DNA from: JAAYZK01 sp964535025
GTDB taxonomy: Bacteria > Planctomycetota > Phycisphaerae > SM23-33 > FEN-1343
Length of the DNA: 42,890 nt
Direction of reading: 5' to 3'
Assembly: GCA_964535025.1 (NCBI GenBank)
Contig: CAZHRW010000110.1
Span: 1 to 42,890, forward strand
Part shown: positions 1 to 6,997 of the stretch, piece by piece
Layout: each line of letters starts with the position of its first letter
How positions within the stretch are numbered: the first letter of the stretch is position 1
Program-made: the position numbers and the translations under genes
Notes under the pieces: model-generated
Databases searched by the model: none
What the model was told of the DNA's origin: nothing
What the model saw: only the letters and a program-made list of their open reading frames with translations

Positions 1-2375
1 GCGAAGCTCGCCTGGGGCACCGGGCGGAAGTCGATCGACAGCTCCAGCGTGTTGGCCCCCTCGCTCACGCCGGCGGCGATGTCGACCGGGTGGAAGGACC
101 GATCGATGTAGAAATCGTCGCCCGTGCGGGCCACGGGGCGGCCGTTGATCGTCATCGCGTAGCGCTCGGCGTCCTCGACCACCGCCCACAACGTATCGGG
201 GACGGCACGAACTTCGAAGGTGAACCGCAGCGTGATCGGGCCGCGATAGTCATCCTCGGTCAGCAGCCGCTGGTGCGCGATGATCGGCCGCGGCTCGGAC
301 CACGCCCCGTCGCCGCGCCGCAGGCGGCAGACATCCAGCGTCAGGGCGTTCGGCCGGTCGAGGCGGACGGCCATCCGCTCGGCGAGCTCCACCCGGGCGA
401 CCTCTCGACGCGTGACGGCGGCAACCGCCTCGGGCGCCGCGGCGGCATCGAGCACCAGCAGCGACGAGCCCAGCGGCGGCAGCGACAGCGGCGTGCGGAC
501 GCCGTCGGCGTCGGGCGACTGCGGGCAGGGGTCCACCTCGCCGGTCCGCAGGTTCCACGCGGCCAGGCGGCCGCGGCCGCCCAGGTGCAGTGTGCCGTCC
601 ACGCCGGCATCCGGATTGGTGTTCACGATGAAGTACACCCGCTGGTCGTCGACCTGCCGCGTCTGCACCCACACGCCCTCGGCGTTGGCGGCGTCGAGCC
701 GGACCGGCGGTGCGGCCGCGTCGTCCAGGGCCGCCGCGAGGGCCTCGCGCTCGTCGGCGACGAGGCGGACGGACCGGCGCAGCTCGCCGAGGGCCGCGTC
801 GTCGCCGGCCTCGACGCCGTCGATGCGGCCGGGCAGTTCGCCGGCCAGAAGGATCGTCCCGCCGGCGGCGGCGAAGCGGTTGAGCAGTTCCAGCGTCGTC
901 CGGCGGATCGTGATCATCGACGGCAGGATGACGGCCTTGTAGGCCATCTCGCCGACGCGCAGGCGGGCGTCGGCCACGTCGCCGTAGGCGGCCATGAGCG
1001 TCTCGTCGCCGAAGTGGAAATCCCGCTGGGCCCCCAGCAGGTTGTCGCACAGGGCGACCAGCTCGTCGTCGCGCCGCCGGATGTCCTCGGGCTCGTGCTC
1101 GCGGTCGTGCGGGCGGTCCATGAGCGTCGGGTCGTGCAGGCAGAAGGCCGACTCCACCGGGTGGACCACCAGCACGTCGACCCGCGGGCGGCCCTGCCGC
1201 AGGATGTAGGACAGGCGGGCGAAGTAGTCGGCCAGCGGCCGGTTGTCCGCCCACCAGGGCTGCTGGTAGGACAGGTGCGGCACGTAGATCCGCTTGCGGC
1301 GGCCGCGCATCGAGTAGAACGACCCGTGCAGGCAGCGGTAGTTGACCCCGAGCACCATCAGCCACTCGGCGATCCGCTTGCGCTCGGCGAAGGTGATCCG
1401 GTGCGAGCTGACGGCGTACATCTCCGCGAGCATCTCCCGCTTGCCCATCTGGTCGGCGACGCTGGTGGCCTGCTTGGGTGTCAGGAGGAATTTCTTGCCG
1501 GTCGGCCAGCGGAGGCTCATCGTCAGGTGGTCGATGCCCGGCAGTTGCATGTGTTCGTACGCCGGCATCGTCGCGCCGGTCCAGGCGATCTGGTTGTTGA
1601 GCGTGTCCTCGCCCATCAGGTGGCCGGCGAACTTGATGTGGTGCTCGTCGCACCACCGGCCGACGTGCGTGAAGTACGCCGCCATGAACATCCCCACCGC
1701 CGTCCGCCAGTAGTGGTGGCGGACCCGGTAGTAGTCGCCGACCGGGCGAAACAGCGACGGCAGGTGATCGGTGATCGCGTAGCCCCACTGCTCGGCGAAA
1801 CGCTGCTCGATGTGGTCGGACCAGGGCAGCAGTTTCGGGCGGAAGTGCGGCTCATCGACCCAGACGGCCTCGATCGTCTTGCCGAACTGCTCGCCGAAGC
1901 GTTCGTACCACACGTCGCGATAGGCGCTGTTGAGGTAATCGGTGACCGCGGGCCCGTTGAGCAGGTCCAGGACGGTCGGCTGGGCCACTTTGCAGTAGGC
2001 GTACTGCTCGTCGCGGGCGAGCACCTCGGCGCCGTCCTCGACGTCGGCGTCGGCCGCCCGGGCGGTCAGGCCCTTGTACTGCAGGGCGGGGTCGAGGTCG
2101 GGCACCCCGCTGGGCATGTACGCCGCCTGCAGCCACACCCGCAGGCCCAACTCGGCGGCGCGGGCGACGATCGCGTCGGTCATCGCCATCCACTCGTCCG
2201 AGAGGTACCGGGTGAGCAGCCCGTTGAACGTCCGGCCGATCACGGCGCCCCAGCCGGCGCGGTGGAAGCTTTCCAGTTGCTCGACGACCTGCTCGGTCTC
2301 CAGCTTGTCGTTGAGCATCCACAACGTCACGCCGCGATACGCGGCCGACGGCGCCTTGAACTGCCGGCGATCCAT
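1..2375 (-). CDS. GH106-like glycosyl hydrolase, 3' end beyond the window
   Basis: The reading frame opens at an ATG (2373-2375) behind AGGAGAA and stays open to the left edge, giving about 791 visible residues with no stop. The N-terminus (RGVTLWMLNDKLETEQVVEQ, then FHRAGWGAVIGRTFNGLLTR and YLSDEWMAMTDAI) matches the start of the (beta/alpha)8 barrel in GH106 and related unassigned bacterial hydrolases annotated as alpha-L-rhamnosidase-like. A VWVDEPHF segment near residue 170 carries a carboxylate in a strand-end position typical of such barrels. The last ~150 visible residues look beta-rich, as in a C-terminal sandwich. I see no signal peptide, so the enzyme may act inside the cell on imported oligosaccharides. 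Family is by recall of sequence style; the sugar specificity is not established. An equally long frame lies on the other strand, but the RBS and protein-like composition favour this one. Confidence 0.75.
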   Translation of the reverse strand, partial: MDRRQFKAPSAAYRGVTLWMLNDKLETEQVVEQLESFHRAGWGAVIGRTFNGLLTRYLSDEWMAMTDAIVARAAELGLRVWLQAAYMPSGVPDLDPALQYKGLTARAADADVEDGAEVLARDEQYAYCKVAQPTVLDLLNGPAVTDYLNSAYRDVWYERFGEQFGKTIEAVWVDEPHFRPKLLPWSDHIEQRFAEQWGYAITDHLPSLFRPVGDYYRVRHHYWRTAVGMFMAAYFTHVGRWCDEHHIKFAGHLMGEDTLNNQIAWTGATMPAYEHMQLPGIDHLTMSLRWPTGKKFLLTPKQATSVADQMGKREMLAEMYAVSSHRITFAERKRIAEWLMVLGVNYRCLHGSFYSMRGRRKRIYVPHLSYQQPWWADNRPLADYFARLSYILRQGRPRVDVLVVHPVESAFCLHDPTLMDRPHDREHEPEDIRRRDDELVALCDNLLGAQRDFHFGDETLMAAYGDVADARLRVGEMAYKAVILPSMITIRRTTLELLNRFAAAGGTILLAGELPGRIDGVEAGDDAALGELRRSVRLVADEREALAAALDDAAAPPVRLDAANAEGVWVQTRQVDDQRVYFIVNTNPDAGVDGTLHLGGRGRLAAWNLRTGEVDPCPQSPDADGVRTPLSLPPLGSSLLVLDAAAAPEAVAAVTRREVARVELAERMAVRLDRPNALTLDVCRLRRGDGAWSEPRPIIAHQRLLTEDDYRGPITLRFTFEVRAVPDTLWAVVEDAERYAMTINGRPVARTGDDFYIDRSFHPVDIAAGVSEGANTLELSIDFRPVPQASF

Positions 2376-2664
2376 AGTTCTTCTCCTGTTCTCATTCAGC
2401 CCCGCCGGCGAATTCTCTCACGGCGAACCGCTTGGCGACGGCCTCCGTAGCTTGCAGGGTCAGGCCCCACAGAACAAGCGCCAAATCCGCCCCTCTTCAC
2501 GCTCCCGCCAAGCCGCGCGACATCCCAAACACATCCCGCAGGAACAAACCCATCCTGCTCCGTGCGGCCCGAGCAAAGCGGCCGAACGCGACAAGCTACT
2601 ACCGGCGACGAAGGCAACAAGGCACCCACAGCGGCACATAACGGTGCCGGAGGCACACACAAAG

Positions 2665-2694
2665 GCCAAACAAAGGTACGCCAAACAAAGGTAC
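2665..2694. repeat. 15-bp direct tandem repeat abutting a palindrome
   Basis: GCCAAACAAAGGTAC occurs at 2665-2679 and again, without any gap, at 2680-2694. The second copy runs into the 19-bp palindrome that starts at 2687, so the first copy is a duplicated left half-site. This looks like slippage or partial insertion at the palindrome. Confidence 0.85.
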
Positions 2695-2705
2695 CGGGTA
2701 CCTTT
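2687..2705. repeat. 19-bp REP-like palindrome, copy 1
   Basis: AAAGGTACCGGGTACCTTT is two perfect 9-bp inverted arms around one central base. It continues rightward into ATTTGC, and the reverse complement of that flank reappears next to copy 2, so copies 1 and 2 form an inverted pair. Confidence 0.85.
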
Positions 2706-2736
2706 ATTTGCGCTGCACCACTGCCGGCCAACGCAG

Positions 2737-2753
2737 ATGGCCCGGCGGGCCAT
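2737..2753. repeat. GC-rich hairpin between palindrome copies
   Basis: ATGGCCCGGCGGGCCAT has 7-bp perfect arms and a 3-base loop. It sits inside the inverted pair of REP-like palindromes. Confidence 0.8.
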
Positions 2754-2780
2754 TCGAATTGCTGTTTTCGCTGCAATACC

Positions 2781-2796
2781 AGTGTTTACAAACACT
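2781..2796. repeat. AT-rich hairpin between palindrome copies
   Basis: AGTGTTTACAAACACT has 7-bp arms and a 2-base centre. It is the second internal hairpin of the REP-hairpin-hairpin-inverted REP composite at 2687-2860. Confidence 0.75.
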
Positions 2797-2841
2797 AACC
2801 TTGCCGCGTACGAAACCAGGACACACGAAATGAAGGCAAAT

Positions 2842-2860
2842 AAAGGTACCGGGAACCTTT
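2842..2860. repeat. 19-bp REP-like palindrome, copy 2
   Basis: AAAGGTACCGGGAACCTTT has one mismatch between arms relative to copy 1. The left flank GCAAAT is the reverse complement of copy 1's right flank. It ends 42 bp before the RAYT start codon and directly borders the candidate -35 box, so a cruciform or bound transposase here could affect expression. Confidence 0.85.
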
Positions 2861-2864
2861 TTTG

Positions 2865-2893
2865 TTGACGCAATGGTGCGCATGGCGTAGCGT
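2865..2893 (+). promoter_or_regulatory. Candidate promoter for the RAYT gene
   Basis: TTGACG (2865-2870), a 17-bp spacer and TAGCGT (2888-2893). The -10 match is weak. Only 9 bp separate it from the start codon, so a transcript would be nearly leaderless. Confidence 0.35.
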
Positions 2894-2902
2894 GCTGGGG
2901 TT

Positions 2903-3631
2903 ATGCCACGGGTACCGCGCATTACGCGTGGGGGGATGATCTATCACGTACTCAATCGCGCCAACGAGCGGATGGAGCTATTCGCGACGGAGCAGGATTA
3001 CCTGGCATTCGAGGACATCCTCATCGCCGCCCACCAGCGGGTGGCAATGCGGACGCTAGGATACTGCATCATGCCCAATCACTGGCACTTGGTCCTCTGG
3101 CCGCGAGAGGACGGCGACATCTCGAGGTTCATCCAGTGGCTGGCGGTCACGCACTCGCATCGGTGGCGGGCTTTCCGGGGCACCACCGGCACAGGGCATG
3201 TCTACCAGGGCCGCTACAAAAGCATCCCGGTCCAGCGGCGGCGCCTGACGGCGGCTCAACGGGCACGCGGCGTGCTGCAGGGGGCCGATCCGCTGTTGTC
3301 GGTCCTGCGCTATGTCGAGCGCAACCCCCTTCGGGCGGGCCTCGTGGACGATGCGACCACGTGGCAATGGAGCAGCGCCTGGCGGCGCCTCCATGGCGAA
3401 CCGACTCGCTCCGGCTGGCTCACAGCCGTTCCCGGCGGCCTGCCGGACGACTGGACCACCCTTGTCAACCAGCCGCAGACCGAGGCCGAACTGAACGACC
3501 TTCGCAAGTGCATCGCTCGCGGACGCCCCTACGGCAGTGACACCTGGACCGTCGCCTTCGCCCGCCGTCACGGCCTCGACTCCACCCTCCGCGCCCGCGG
3601 ACGGCCCAAGAAAGCCCGCGCAAAGACGTAG
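2903..3631 (+). CDS. REP-associated tyrosine transposase (RAYT, Y1/HUH family)
   Basis: This 242-residue protein belongs to the IS200-like Y1 HUH transposases. The metal-binding HUH motif is HWH at residues 60-62 in CIMPNHWHLVLWP, and the probable catalytic tyrosine is Tyr137 in RYVERNPLRAGLV. The N-terminus (PRITRGGMIYHVLNRANER) is the standard RAYT opening. RAYTs are single-copy domesticated transposases thought to bind, nick and disseminate REP palindromes flanking their gene. Here such palindromes lie on both sides: 2687-2860 upstream and 3876-4108 downstream. The reading frame is intact with no frameshift. A short C-terminal tail rich in Arg and Lys (RARGRPKKARAKT) resembles an AT-hook-like DNA-contacting segment. 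The start follows GGGG with short spacing, so translation initiation may be weak. Confidence 0.93.
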   Translation: MPRVPRITRGGMIYHVLNRANERMELFATEQDYLAFEDILIAAHQRVAMRTLGYCIMPNHWHLVLWPREDGDISRFIQWLAVTHSHRWRAFRGTTGTGHVYQGRYKSIPVQRRRLTAAQRARGVLQGADPLLSVLRYVERNPLRAGLVDDATTWQWSSAWRRLHGEPTRSGWLTAVPGGLPDDWTTLVNQPQTEAELNDLRKCIARGRPYGSDTWTVAFARRHGLDSTLRARGRPKKARAKT

Positions 3632-3872
3632 CCTCCATCCCCCCCCGAACAGGCCACAACCGACCCGTCGTCGACATCACACCCCGTCTGACAGACCGCG
3701 GCAAAGCTGCCGTGCCCATTGCGACACAAGTATTGGGCGATGCCAAAGGAAGTGAACGGGTGCTCCACGGCCAGCACTGACGTTCCAAGGTGATTCGACT
3801 GTCGTCGAAGGCGATTGTGACTGTTGTCCAGCCAGATCTATGGCCTCTGGGAATAGAAACGTTCCAGGCGAT

Positions 3873-3906
3873 TGTAAAGGTTCCGGGGGCCTGTAAAGGT
3901 TCCGGG
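3873..3906. repeat. Duplicated half palindrome (15-bp direct repeat)
   Basis: TGTAAAGGTTCCGGG is at 3873-3887 and again at 3892-3906, separated by four bases. The second copy is the left half of palindrome copy 3. It mirrors the half-site duplication at 2665-2694 on the other side of the RAYT gene. Confidence 0.8.
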
Positions 3907-3913
3907 TACCTTT
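3895..3913. repeat. 19-bp REP-like palindrome, copy 3
   Basis: AAAGGTTCCGGGTACCTTT is a variant with one arm mismatch. It heads the first copy of the 195-bp-period tandem repeat. Confidence 0.85.
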
Positions 3914-4062
3914 TTCTGGCCTTTTCTGATACTAGACTTACATTGAGCAACTCCTGCACACTTGGGGATGTCCAGGCGCGCTGCGAAGGGGGCTGCAGGG
4001 GCACCCAAAGGCACAAGACACACTCCGGCCCTTCGCGTCGTCGATATACGCCGAGGCCACCT

Positions 4063-4081
4063 AAAGGTTCCCGGTACCTCT
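4063..4081. repeat. 19-bp REP-like palindrome, copy 4 (degenerate)
   Basis: AAAGGTTCCCGGTACCTCT has arm mismatches and is separated from copy 5 by only eight bases, so the two could pair with each other or form adjacent hairpins. Confidence 0.75.
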
Positions 4082-4089
4082 TTTGACTT

Positions 4090-4108
4090 AAAGGTACCGG
4101 GTACCTTT
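4090..4108. repeat. 19-bp REP-like palindrome, copy 5
   Basis: AAAGGTACCGGGTACCTTT is identical to copy 1, with perfect 9-bp arms. It heads copy B of the tandem repeat. On the plus strand it is followed by a run of T, so it could also act as a terminator-like hairpin downstream of the RAYT gene. Confidence 0.85.
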
Positions 4109-4289
4109 TTTGACCTTTGTTGATACCTGGACTTACATTGAGCAAATCCTGCACTGTTCGAGATGTCCGGGCGCGCTGCCAAGCGGGGCGACAGGAGACA
4201 ACCAAGGCGCGCGGGGGGGGCGCTCTGGCCCCGCGCGTCGTCGGTATGCGCCGAGTCCCGAGCGCAGCGCCCTGTCCCGCGCACGGGCG

Positions 4290-4790
4290 TTACTGCTCCT
4301 TGGTCGCCGCAGGTTTGGCGGCCCTTTCCAACAAAGCGACGACCAGCGCCACATCGCTTTTCAGTCGGTCTTCACCTGGTCGAGCAGCCCAGTTCTGCGC
4401 TGTCAGTTGAGCAAGTTCGTCCGGAGTGAAATGCTGCGTAACCCAATGGCGGAGGACCTGCTGCAGCGCCTGCTCCGTCCGCCCCGCACGTTCGAGCAGC
4501 ATGGCCCCCCCGTGGCTTGGGTGAAGCGATCCGAGATACCAGCGGCCACGTGTCGGCGAGTGAGCGCCGCCATCGAAGCTGAACTCCAGTCGGGTTGCCC
4601 TGATGTCCTCAAACGCGAACCCCAGGCTGCCCCCGTCGCGCCAGCGAGTGAGTCGCACCAGCTCCAAGGGCGGGTGAAGCATCATAGCTTCGGTAATGTG
4701 AATGAGTTCCGCGGACGATTCGACTACCGGCTCCCGCAGGCGACAACCGGTGAGAACGAGCAGTAGAACAACAGACAGTGTTCTGGACAT
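4290..4790 (-). CDS. Small predicted lipoprotein, unknown function
   Basis: This 166-residue protein starts with a lipoprotein signal (MSRTLSVVLLLVLTGC): a short charged n-region, a leucine/valine core and an LTGC lipobox with Cys16 as the acylated residue. The mature part has no family I recognise; it shows a beta-type stretch (LEFSFDGGAH...GRWYLGSLHPSHGG) followed by helical sequence ending in LVVALLERAAKPAATKEQ. The ATG at 4788-4790 follows GGGAG with good spacing. The frame continues open upstream, but that part is antisense to the next gene and does not look like protein. It is lower in GC than its neighbours and adjoins the RAYT repeat island, so it may be accessory sequence. Confidence 0.7.
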   Translation of the reverse strand: MSRTLSVVLLLVLTGCRLREPVVESSAELIHITEAMMLHPPLELVRLTRWRDGGSLGFAFEDIRATRLEFSFDGGAHSPTRGRWYLGSLHPSHGGAMLLERAGRTEQALQQVLRHWVTQHFTPDELAQLTAQNWAARPGEDRLKSDVALVVALLERAAKPAATKEQ

Positions 4791-4891
4791 CGCCACTCCC
4801 TTCGATTGGCACAATGGAAGAACACCAAACAGCAGGGCTCGGCCTCTTTTCAGGCTTGCTGCTTGTCCGCTTGAGATGCGATCTGTCGTCT

Positions 4892-4908
4892 TTCGTGCTT
4901 CGGATTTC
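4892..4908. repeat. Remnant of the TTCG/CGAA dispersed repeat
   Basis: TTCGTGCTTCGGATTTC resembles the arm of the long inverted repeat at 31645-31823. It appears as a single arm in the gap between the lipoprotein and uronate isomerase-like genes. Confidence 0.5.
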
Positions 4909-4939
4909 CGTCGCGGTGCGGGGTCGACAGCGTCACGGC

Positions 4940-6193
4940 CTACCGCGCCCGGAACGCCTCGAACGCGCCGCCGAAAAGCTGCCGGACGTCGCGGGCGATC
5001 TCCTCGTCGGTGAACCGCCAGCCGGTGCGGTGGGCGTCGGCGTACTTGTCGACCAGGACGTCGGCGAGGATCCGGCGGGTGTGGGCCCACTTGTAGACGA
5101 GTTGGTCCAGCACCCGCGCGTCGCTGTGCTGGACGGTGACGTTGGTGCCGAGCAGCTCGATGCGTTGGCGCATGATCTCGTTGATGATGCTGGGGTTGTT
5201 GCAGAACCACCAGCAGCCGAACAGGTGAAGGTTGCGGAACTTCCGTCCGGCGACCGCCAAGGCGTGCTGGTCGACCCGCGAGAGGGTGGTGACCAGGAAC
5301 TTCACGTCCGGGTGGGCGGCGACCAGGCGGATGATGCTGTTGACGTCGCAGGGCGACACCGCGTCGCCGGCGTCGCCGAGCTGCGGGTTCACCTGCCGGT
5401 TGACCCCGATCATCAGCGCCACCGGCACCTGACGCTCGGCGGCCAGCGGGCAGACCACGTGGTCGATCATCCGCGTCGCGGCGTCGTCGACGGGGTAGCG
5501 CCACGCGTAGGACAGGCTGGCGGCCATGTAGACCGGGTCGATCCGGTCGATCCACCCGCCCAGCCAGCCGCGCAGGGCCGCGGCGGCCCCTTCGGTCGTC
5601 CCGTCGCCCGGCTGGCAGCCCTGGGCGGCGATGACCGGACGGCAGCCGGCGAAGTCCAGGATGACGTCGTCGATCCGCAGGGCCGTCCGCAGCAGGCCGG
5701 GCACCGGCGCGCCGGCGTCGAAGTGCTTGAATTCATTGGGCTTGACGGGGTTGTTCGTCATCACCGCGTAATCGATCCCCGCCAGCTCGAACACCCGCTC
5801 GAGGTACGTCTCGGCGTCCTGGTCGGCGAACCAGCGGCGGATCCGCGTCAGGTCGCGGTCGGACGGGTCCAGCCCCAGCCGCTCGAGCACCGTCAGCACG
5901 CCCCGCCGCGCCTCGCTGATCGGCGAGGCCTCGATGAACAGGTGTTTCCACACCTGGTCGGCCTGGGCGGCCTTGTCCATGGCCCAGAAGGCCTCGTAGG
6001 TCAGGTCCGCCGGGGCGACGGTGAACAGCTCGGCGACCAGGTAGTGGTAGGTCAGCAGCTCATCGATGCCCCACAGCAGCAGGTCGCCGTGGCTGGGCGG
6101 AAACAGGTGCGTGTGGATGTCGGTGATGGTCGCCTGGTCGACCGCGCGGCGGACGGCGGCGTCCAGGGCGTCCAGGGCGGAGATGGTCGTCAT
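4940..6193 (-). CDS. Uronate (glucuronate) isomerase-like amidohydrolase
   Basis: The 417-residue protein matches the UxaC-type branch of the amidohydrolase superfamily. Its N-terminus has the metal-binding HxH in ITDIHTHLFPP, followed by GDLLLWGIDELLTYHYLVAE, a characteristic uronate isomerase opening. Near the C-terminus FGCWWFCNNPSI corresponds to the conserved CWWF-NNP motif, followed by QHSDARVLDQLVYKW. Classical UxaC interconverts hexuronates and ketohexonates in hexuronate catabolism, which would fit the lyases and sulfatase in this window. It is shorter than E. coli UxaC (about 470 residues), so a divergent substrate is possible. The chosen ATG (6191-6193) follows CGGGAGCC; an in-frame ATG 22 codons upstream lacks an RBS and would overlap the promoter. 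No signal peptide, so cytoplasmic. Confidence 0.85.
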   Translation of the reverse strand: MTTISALDALDAAVRRAVDQATITDIHTHLFPPSHGDLLLWGIDELLTYHYLVAELFTVAPADLTYEAFWAMDKAAQADQVWKHLFIEASPISEARRGVLTVLERLGLDPSDRDLTRIRRWFADQDAETYLERVFELAGIDYAVMTNNPVKPNEFKHFDAGAPVPGLLRTALRIDDVILDFAGCRPVIAAQGCQPGDGTTEGAAAALRGWLGGWIDRIDPVYMAASLSYAWRYPVDDAATRMIDHVVCPLAAERQVPVALMIGVNRQVNPQLGDAGDAVSPCDVNSIIRLVAAHPDVKFLVTTLSRVDQHALAVAGRKFRNLHLFGCWWFCNNPSIINEIMRQRIELLGTNVTVQHSDARVLDQLVYKWAHTRRILADVLVDKYADAHRTGWRFTDEEIARDVRQLFGGAFEAFRAR

Positions 6194-6231
6194 CACGTTG
6201 GCTCCCGTGTCTGGTCGAAGGTCCTCCCCGT

Positions 6232-6259
6232 AGCATACAGGCCGTCTGGCCCGCCGCAA
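6232..6259 (-). promoter_or_regulatory. Candidate promoter for the uronate isomerase-like gene
   Basis: On the minus strand TTGCGG (6254-6259), a 16-bp spacer and TATGCT (6232-6237). The -35 and spacer are identical to those before alr and the PHP gene. Confidence 0.5.
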
Positions 6260-6279
6260 GCGCAGGCCGTCCGGCCATG

Positions 6280-6305
6280 AAAAAAGGCGGCCTCCGGGCC
6301 GCCTT
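6280..6305 (-). terminator. Rho-independent terminator after hicB
   Basis: The stem is GGCGGCC (6286-6292) with GGCCGCC (6297-6303) and a 4-base loop, extended by A-T pairs. Read on the minus strand it is followed by six T. It lies downstream of hicB and just upstream of the uronate isomerase promoter, so it insulates the two. Confidence 0.85.
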
Positions 6306-6336
6306 CACATCGGTGCGGGTGCTCATCCGACTCGGA

Positions 6337-6537
6337 TCACACTTCCACCACGACCTCGTCGGTGATGTTCTCGGGGACGAAATCGGAGATCGAGGCGATG
6401 TAGCAGCGAATGGCTTCGTGCATGTTCTCCCTCGCCTGGTCCGTGGTGTTCCCGCGGGTGATACAGCCCGGCAGCGCCGGGCAACTGGCGATGTAGCCGC
6501 CGTCCTCACACCGGCTGATTCGAACTCGGAGCTTCAT
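6337..6537 (-). CDS. HicB-like single-domain protein (orphan antitoxin)
   Basis: The 66-residue protein (MKLRVRISRCEDGGYIASCP, then ALPGCITRGNTTDQARENMH) is the partial RNase-H-like fold of HicB: a strand pair, the GGYIASCPALPGC turn, then the helix NMHEAIRCYI. HicB normally neutralises the HicA mRNA interferase encoded next to it. No HicA-like frame (about 60 residues, with a GSH-type motif) exists on either side, so this is a solitary copy, as is common. It lacks a C-terminal DNA-binding domain. Start at 6535-6537 follows AAGGAGAG. It has its own terminator and a TATAAT box upstream, so it is a monocistronic unit. Confidence 0.85.
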   Translation of the reverse strand: MKLRVRISRCEDGGYIASCPALPGCITRGNTTDQARENMHEAIRCYIASISDFVPENITDEVVVEV

Positions 6538-6558
6538 CACGTCTCTCCTTCCTGCCAC

Positions 6559-6564
6559 ATTATA
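6559..6564 (-). promoter_or_regulatory. Consensus -10 box for hicB
   Basis: TATAAT on the minus strand, 21 bp before the start codon. No good -35 is visible. The surrounding sequence (GCGCCTATAATGTGGCAGGA) closely resembles the box before the FitA-like antitoxin. Confidence 0.4.
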
Positions 6565-6918
6565 GGCGCGTGTGGCATGGGGCCCTTCCCCCTGATTCCG
6601 CCGGACCCGAGGGCCGCGCACCCGGCGAACACGAACGCGTCAATCGAACGGGCGGGATCGCCGGTCTGCCGGCGCAGCTGTATGAACGAGCGATGGGGCA
6701 GTCCATTGCACGATCTGATCAAGACTTGACTCGCCCCGGCGAACGCGAACGCACGCAAGAAAGTGCGCTCGGCGATCCGTCTGGTTACGTCCGCAATGCT
6801 GACCCTAGCAGACCGGCCGGGCGAAGTCAAGGACCCTTTTTTCTTGACAAAACCCGCCTATCCCCCCCGCCCGGGCGGCCCAACATGTCGGGTGGGGAAG
6901 GAAAACTTCGCCGCGGCC

Positions 6919-6946
6919 TTGCGGCGCGGGGCCCGTTGACCACAAT
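6919..6946 (+). promoter_or_regulatory. Candidate promoter for the propeller-PHP gene
   Basis: TTGCGG (6919-6924), 16-bp spacer, CACAAT (6941-6946). The same -35 and spacing occur before alr and the uronate isomerase-like gene. Confidence 0.5.
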
Positions 6947-6997
6947 AGCCCATTCCCCGCGGCCCGGCGTGGCGCGGAGAACAGCCCATGGGAGATC

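Larger units (their letters stand above)
2376..2902. other. Intergenic region upstream of RAYT: repeats, no gene
   Basis: No credible coding sequence is present. From 2376 to about 2660 I see nothing recognisable. From 2661 to 2860 it holds a 15-bp tandem repeat, two 19-bp GGTACC-type palindromes in opposite extended orientation, and two smaller hairpins between them, all listed separately. Translations of this stretch give only low-complexity or Cys/Arg-rich peptides generated by the repeats. Confidence 0.7.
3895..4262. repeat. Tandem duplication, period about 195 bp, each headed by a palindrome
   Basis: Copy A (3895 to ~4062) and copy B (4090 to ~4262) align over their length. Both begin with a 19-bp palindrome, share ACTTACATTGAGCAA (3936-3950 and 4131-4145, exactly 195 bp apart), then a GATGTCC-GGCGCGCTGC block, and end in a CGTCGTCG-TATxCGCCGAG block (about 4035 and 4235, offset about 200 because of small indels). 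Substitutions are common outside the shared blocks, so the duplication is not recent. A further palindrome at 4063-4081 lies between the copies. Confidence 0.85.
3632..4289. other. Intergenic region downstream of RAYT: palindromes and a tandem repeat
   Basis: No gene is supported. From 3632 to about 3870 I see only a short repeated word (AGGCGATTGT at about 3808 and 3867). From 3873 to about 4262 the region is made of three 19-bp palindromes, a half-site and two copies of a ~170-bp element. Base composition is visibly less GC-rich than the flanking genes. Confidence 0.7.
6538..6997. other. Intergenic region between hicB and the PHP gene
   Basis: This is a divergent promoter region. It contains the hicB -10 box near its left end and the PHP gene promoter near its right end. 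A TTTTTTCTTGACA stretch around 6837-6849 has no -10 at a sensible distance. I see no gene, RNA or repeat in the rest. Confidence 0.6.

Noticed and set aside
90..2450. 786-residue plus-strand reading frame
   Set aside because: It is antisense to the GH106-like gene, rich in Arg, Gly, Val and His with no domain. The minus strand has an RBS and recognisable barrel motifs.
2460..2873. 137-residue minus-strand frame with a hydrophobic, Cys-rich sequence
   Set aside because: It spans the palindromes and hairpins; its peptide words derive from repeats and there is no RBS or known domain.
3895..4262. Insertion sequence with terminal inverted repeats
   Set aside because: The two ~170-bp copies are direct repeats, carry no transposase frame and lack target-site duplications.
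6837..6872. Promoter based on TTTTTTCTTGACA
   Set aside because: TTGACA is present but no -10-like hexamer lies 15-19 bp downstream; only a C-rich run follows.
6194..6997. HicA toxin gene beside hicB
   Set aside because: No frame of about 60 residues with HicA-like sequence occurs on either side; the downstream gap is closed by a terminator.
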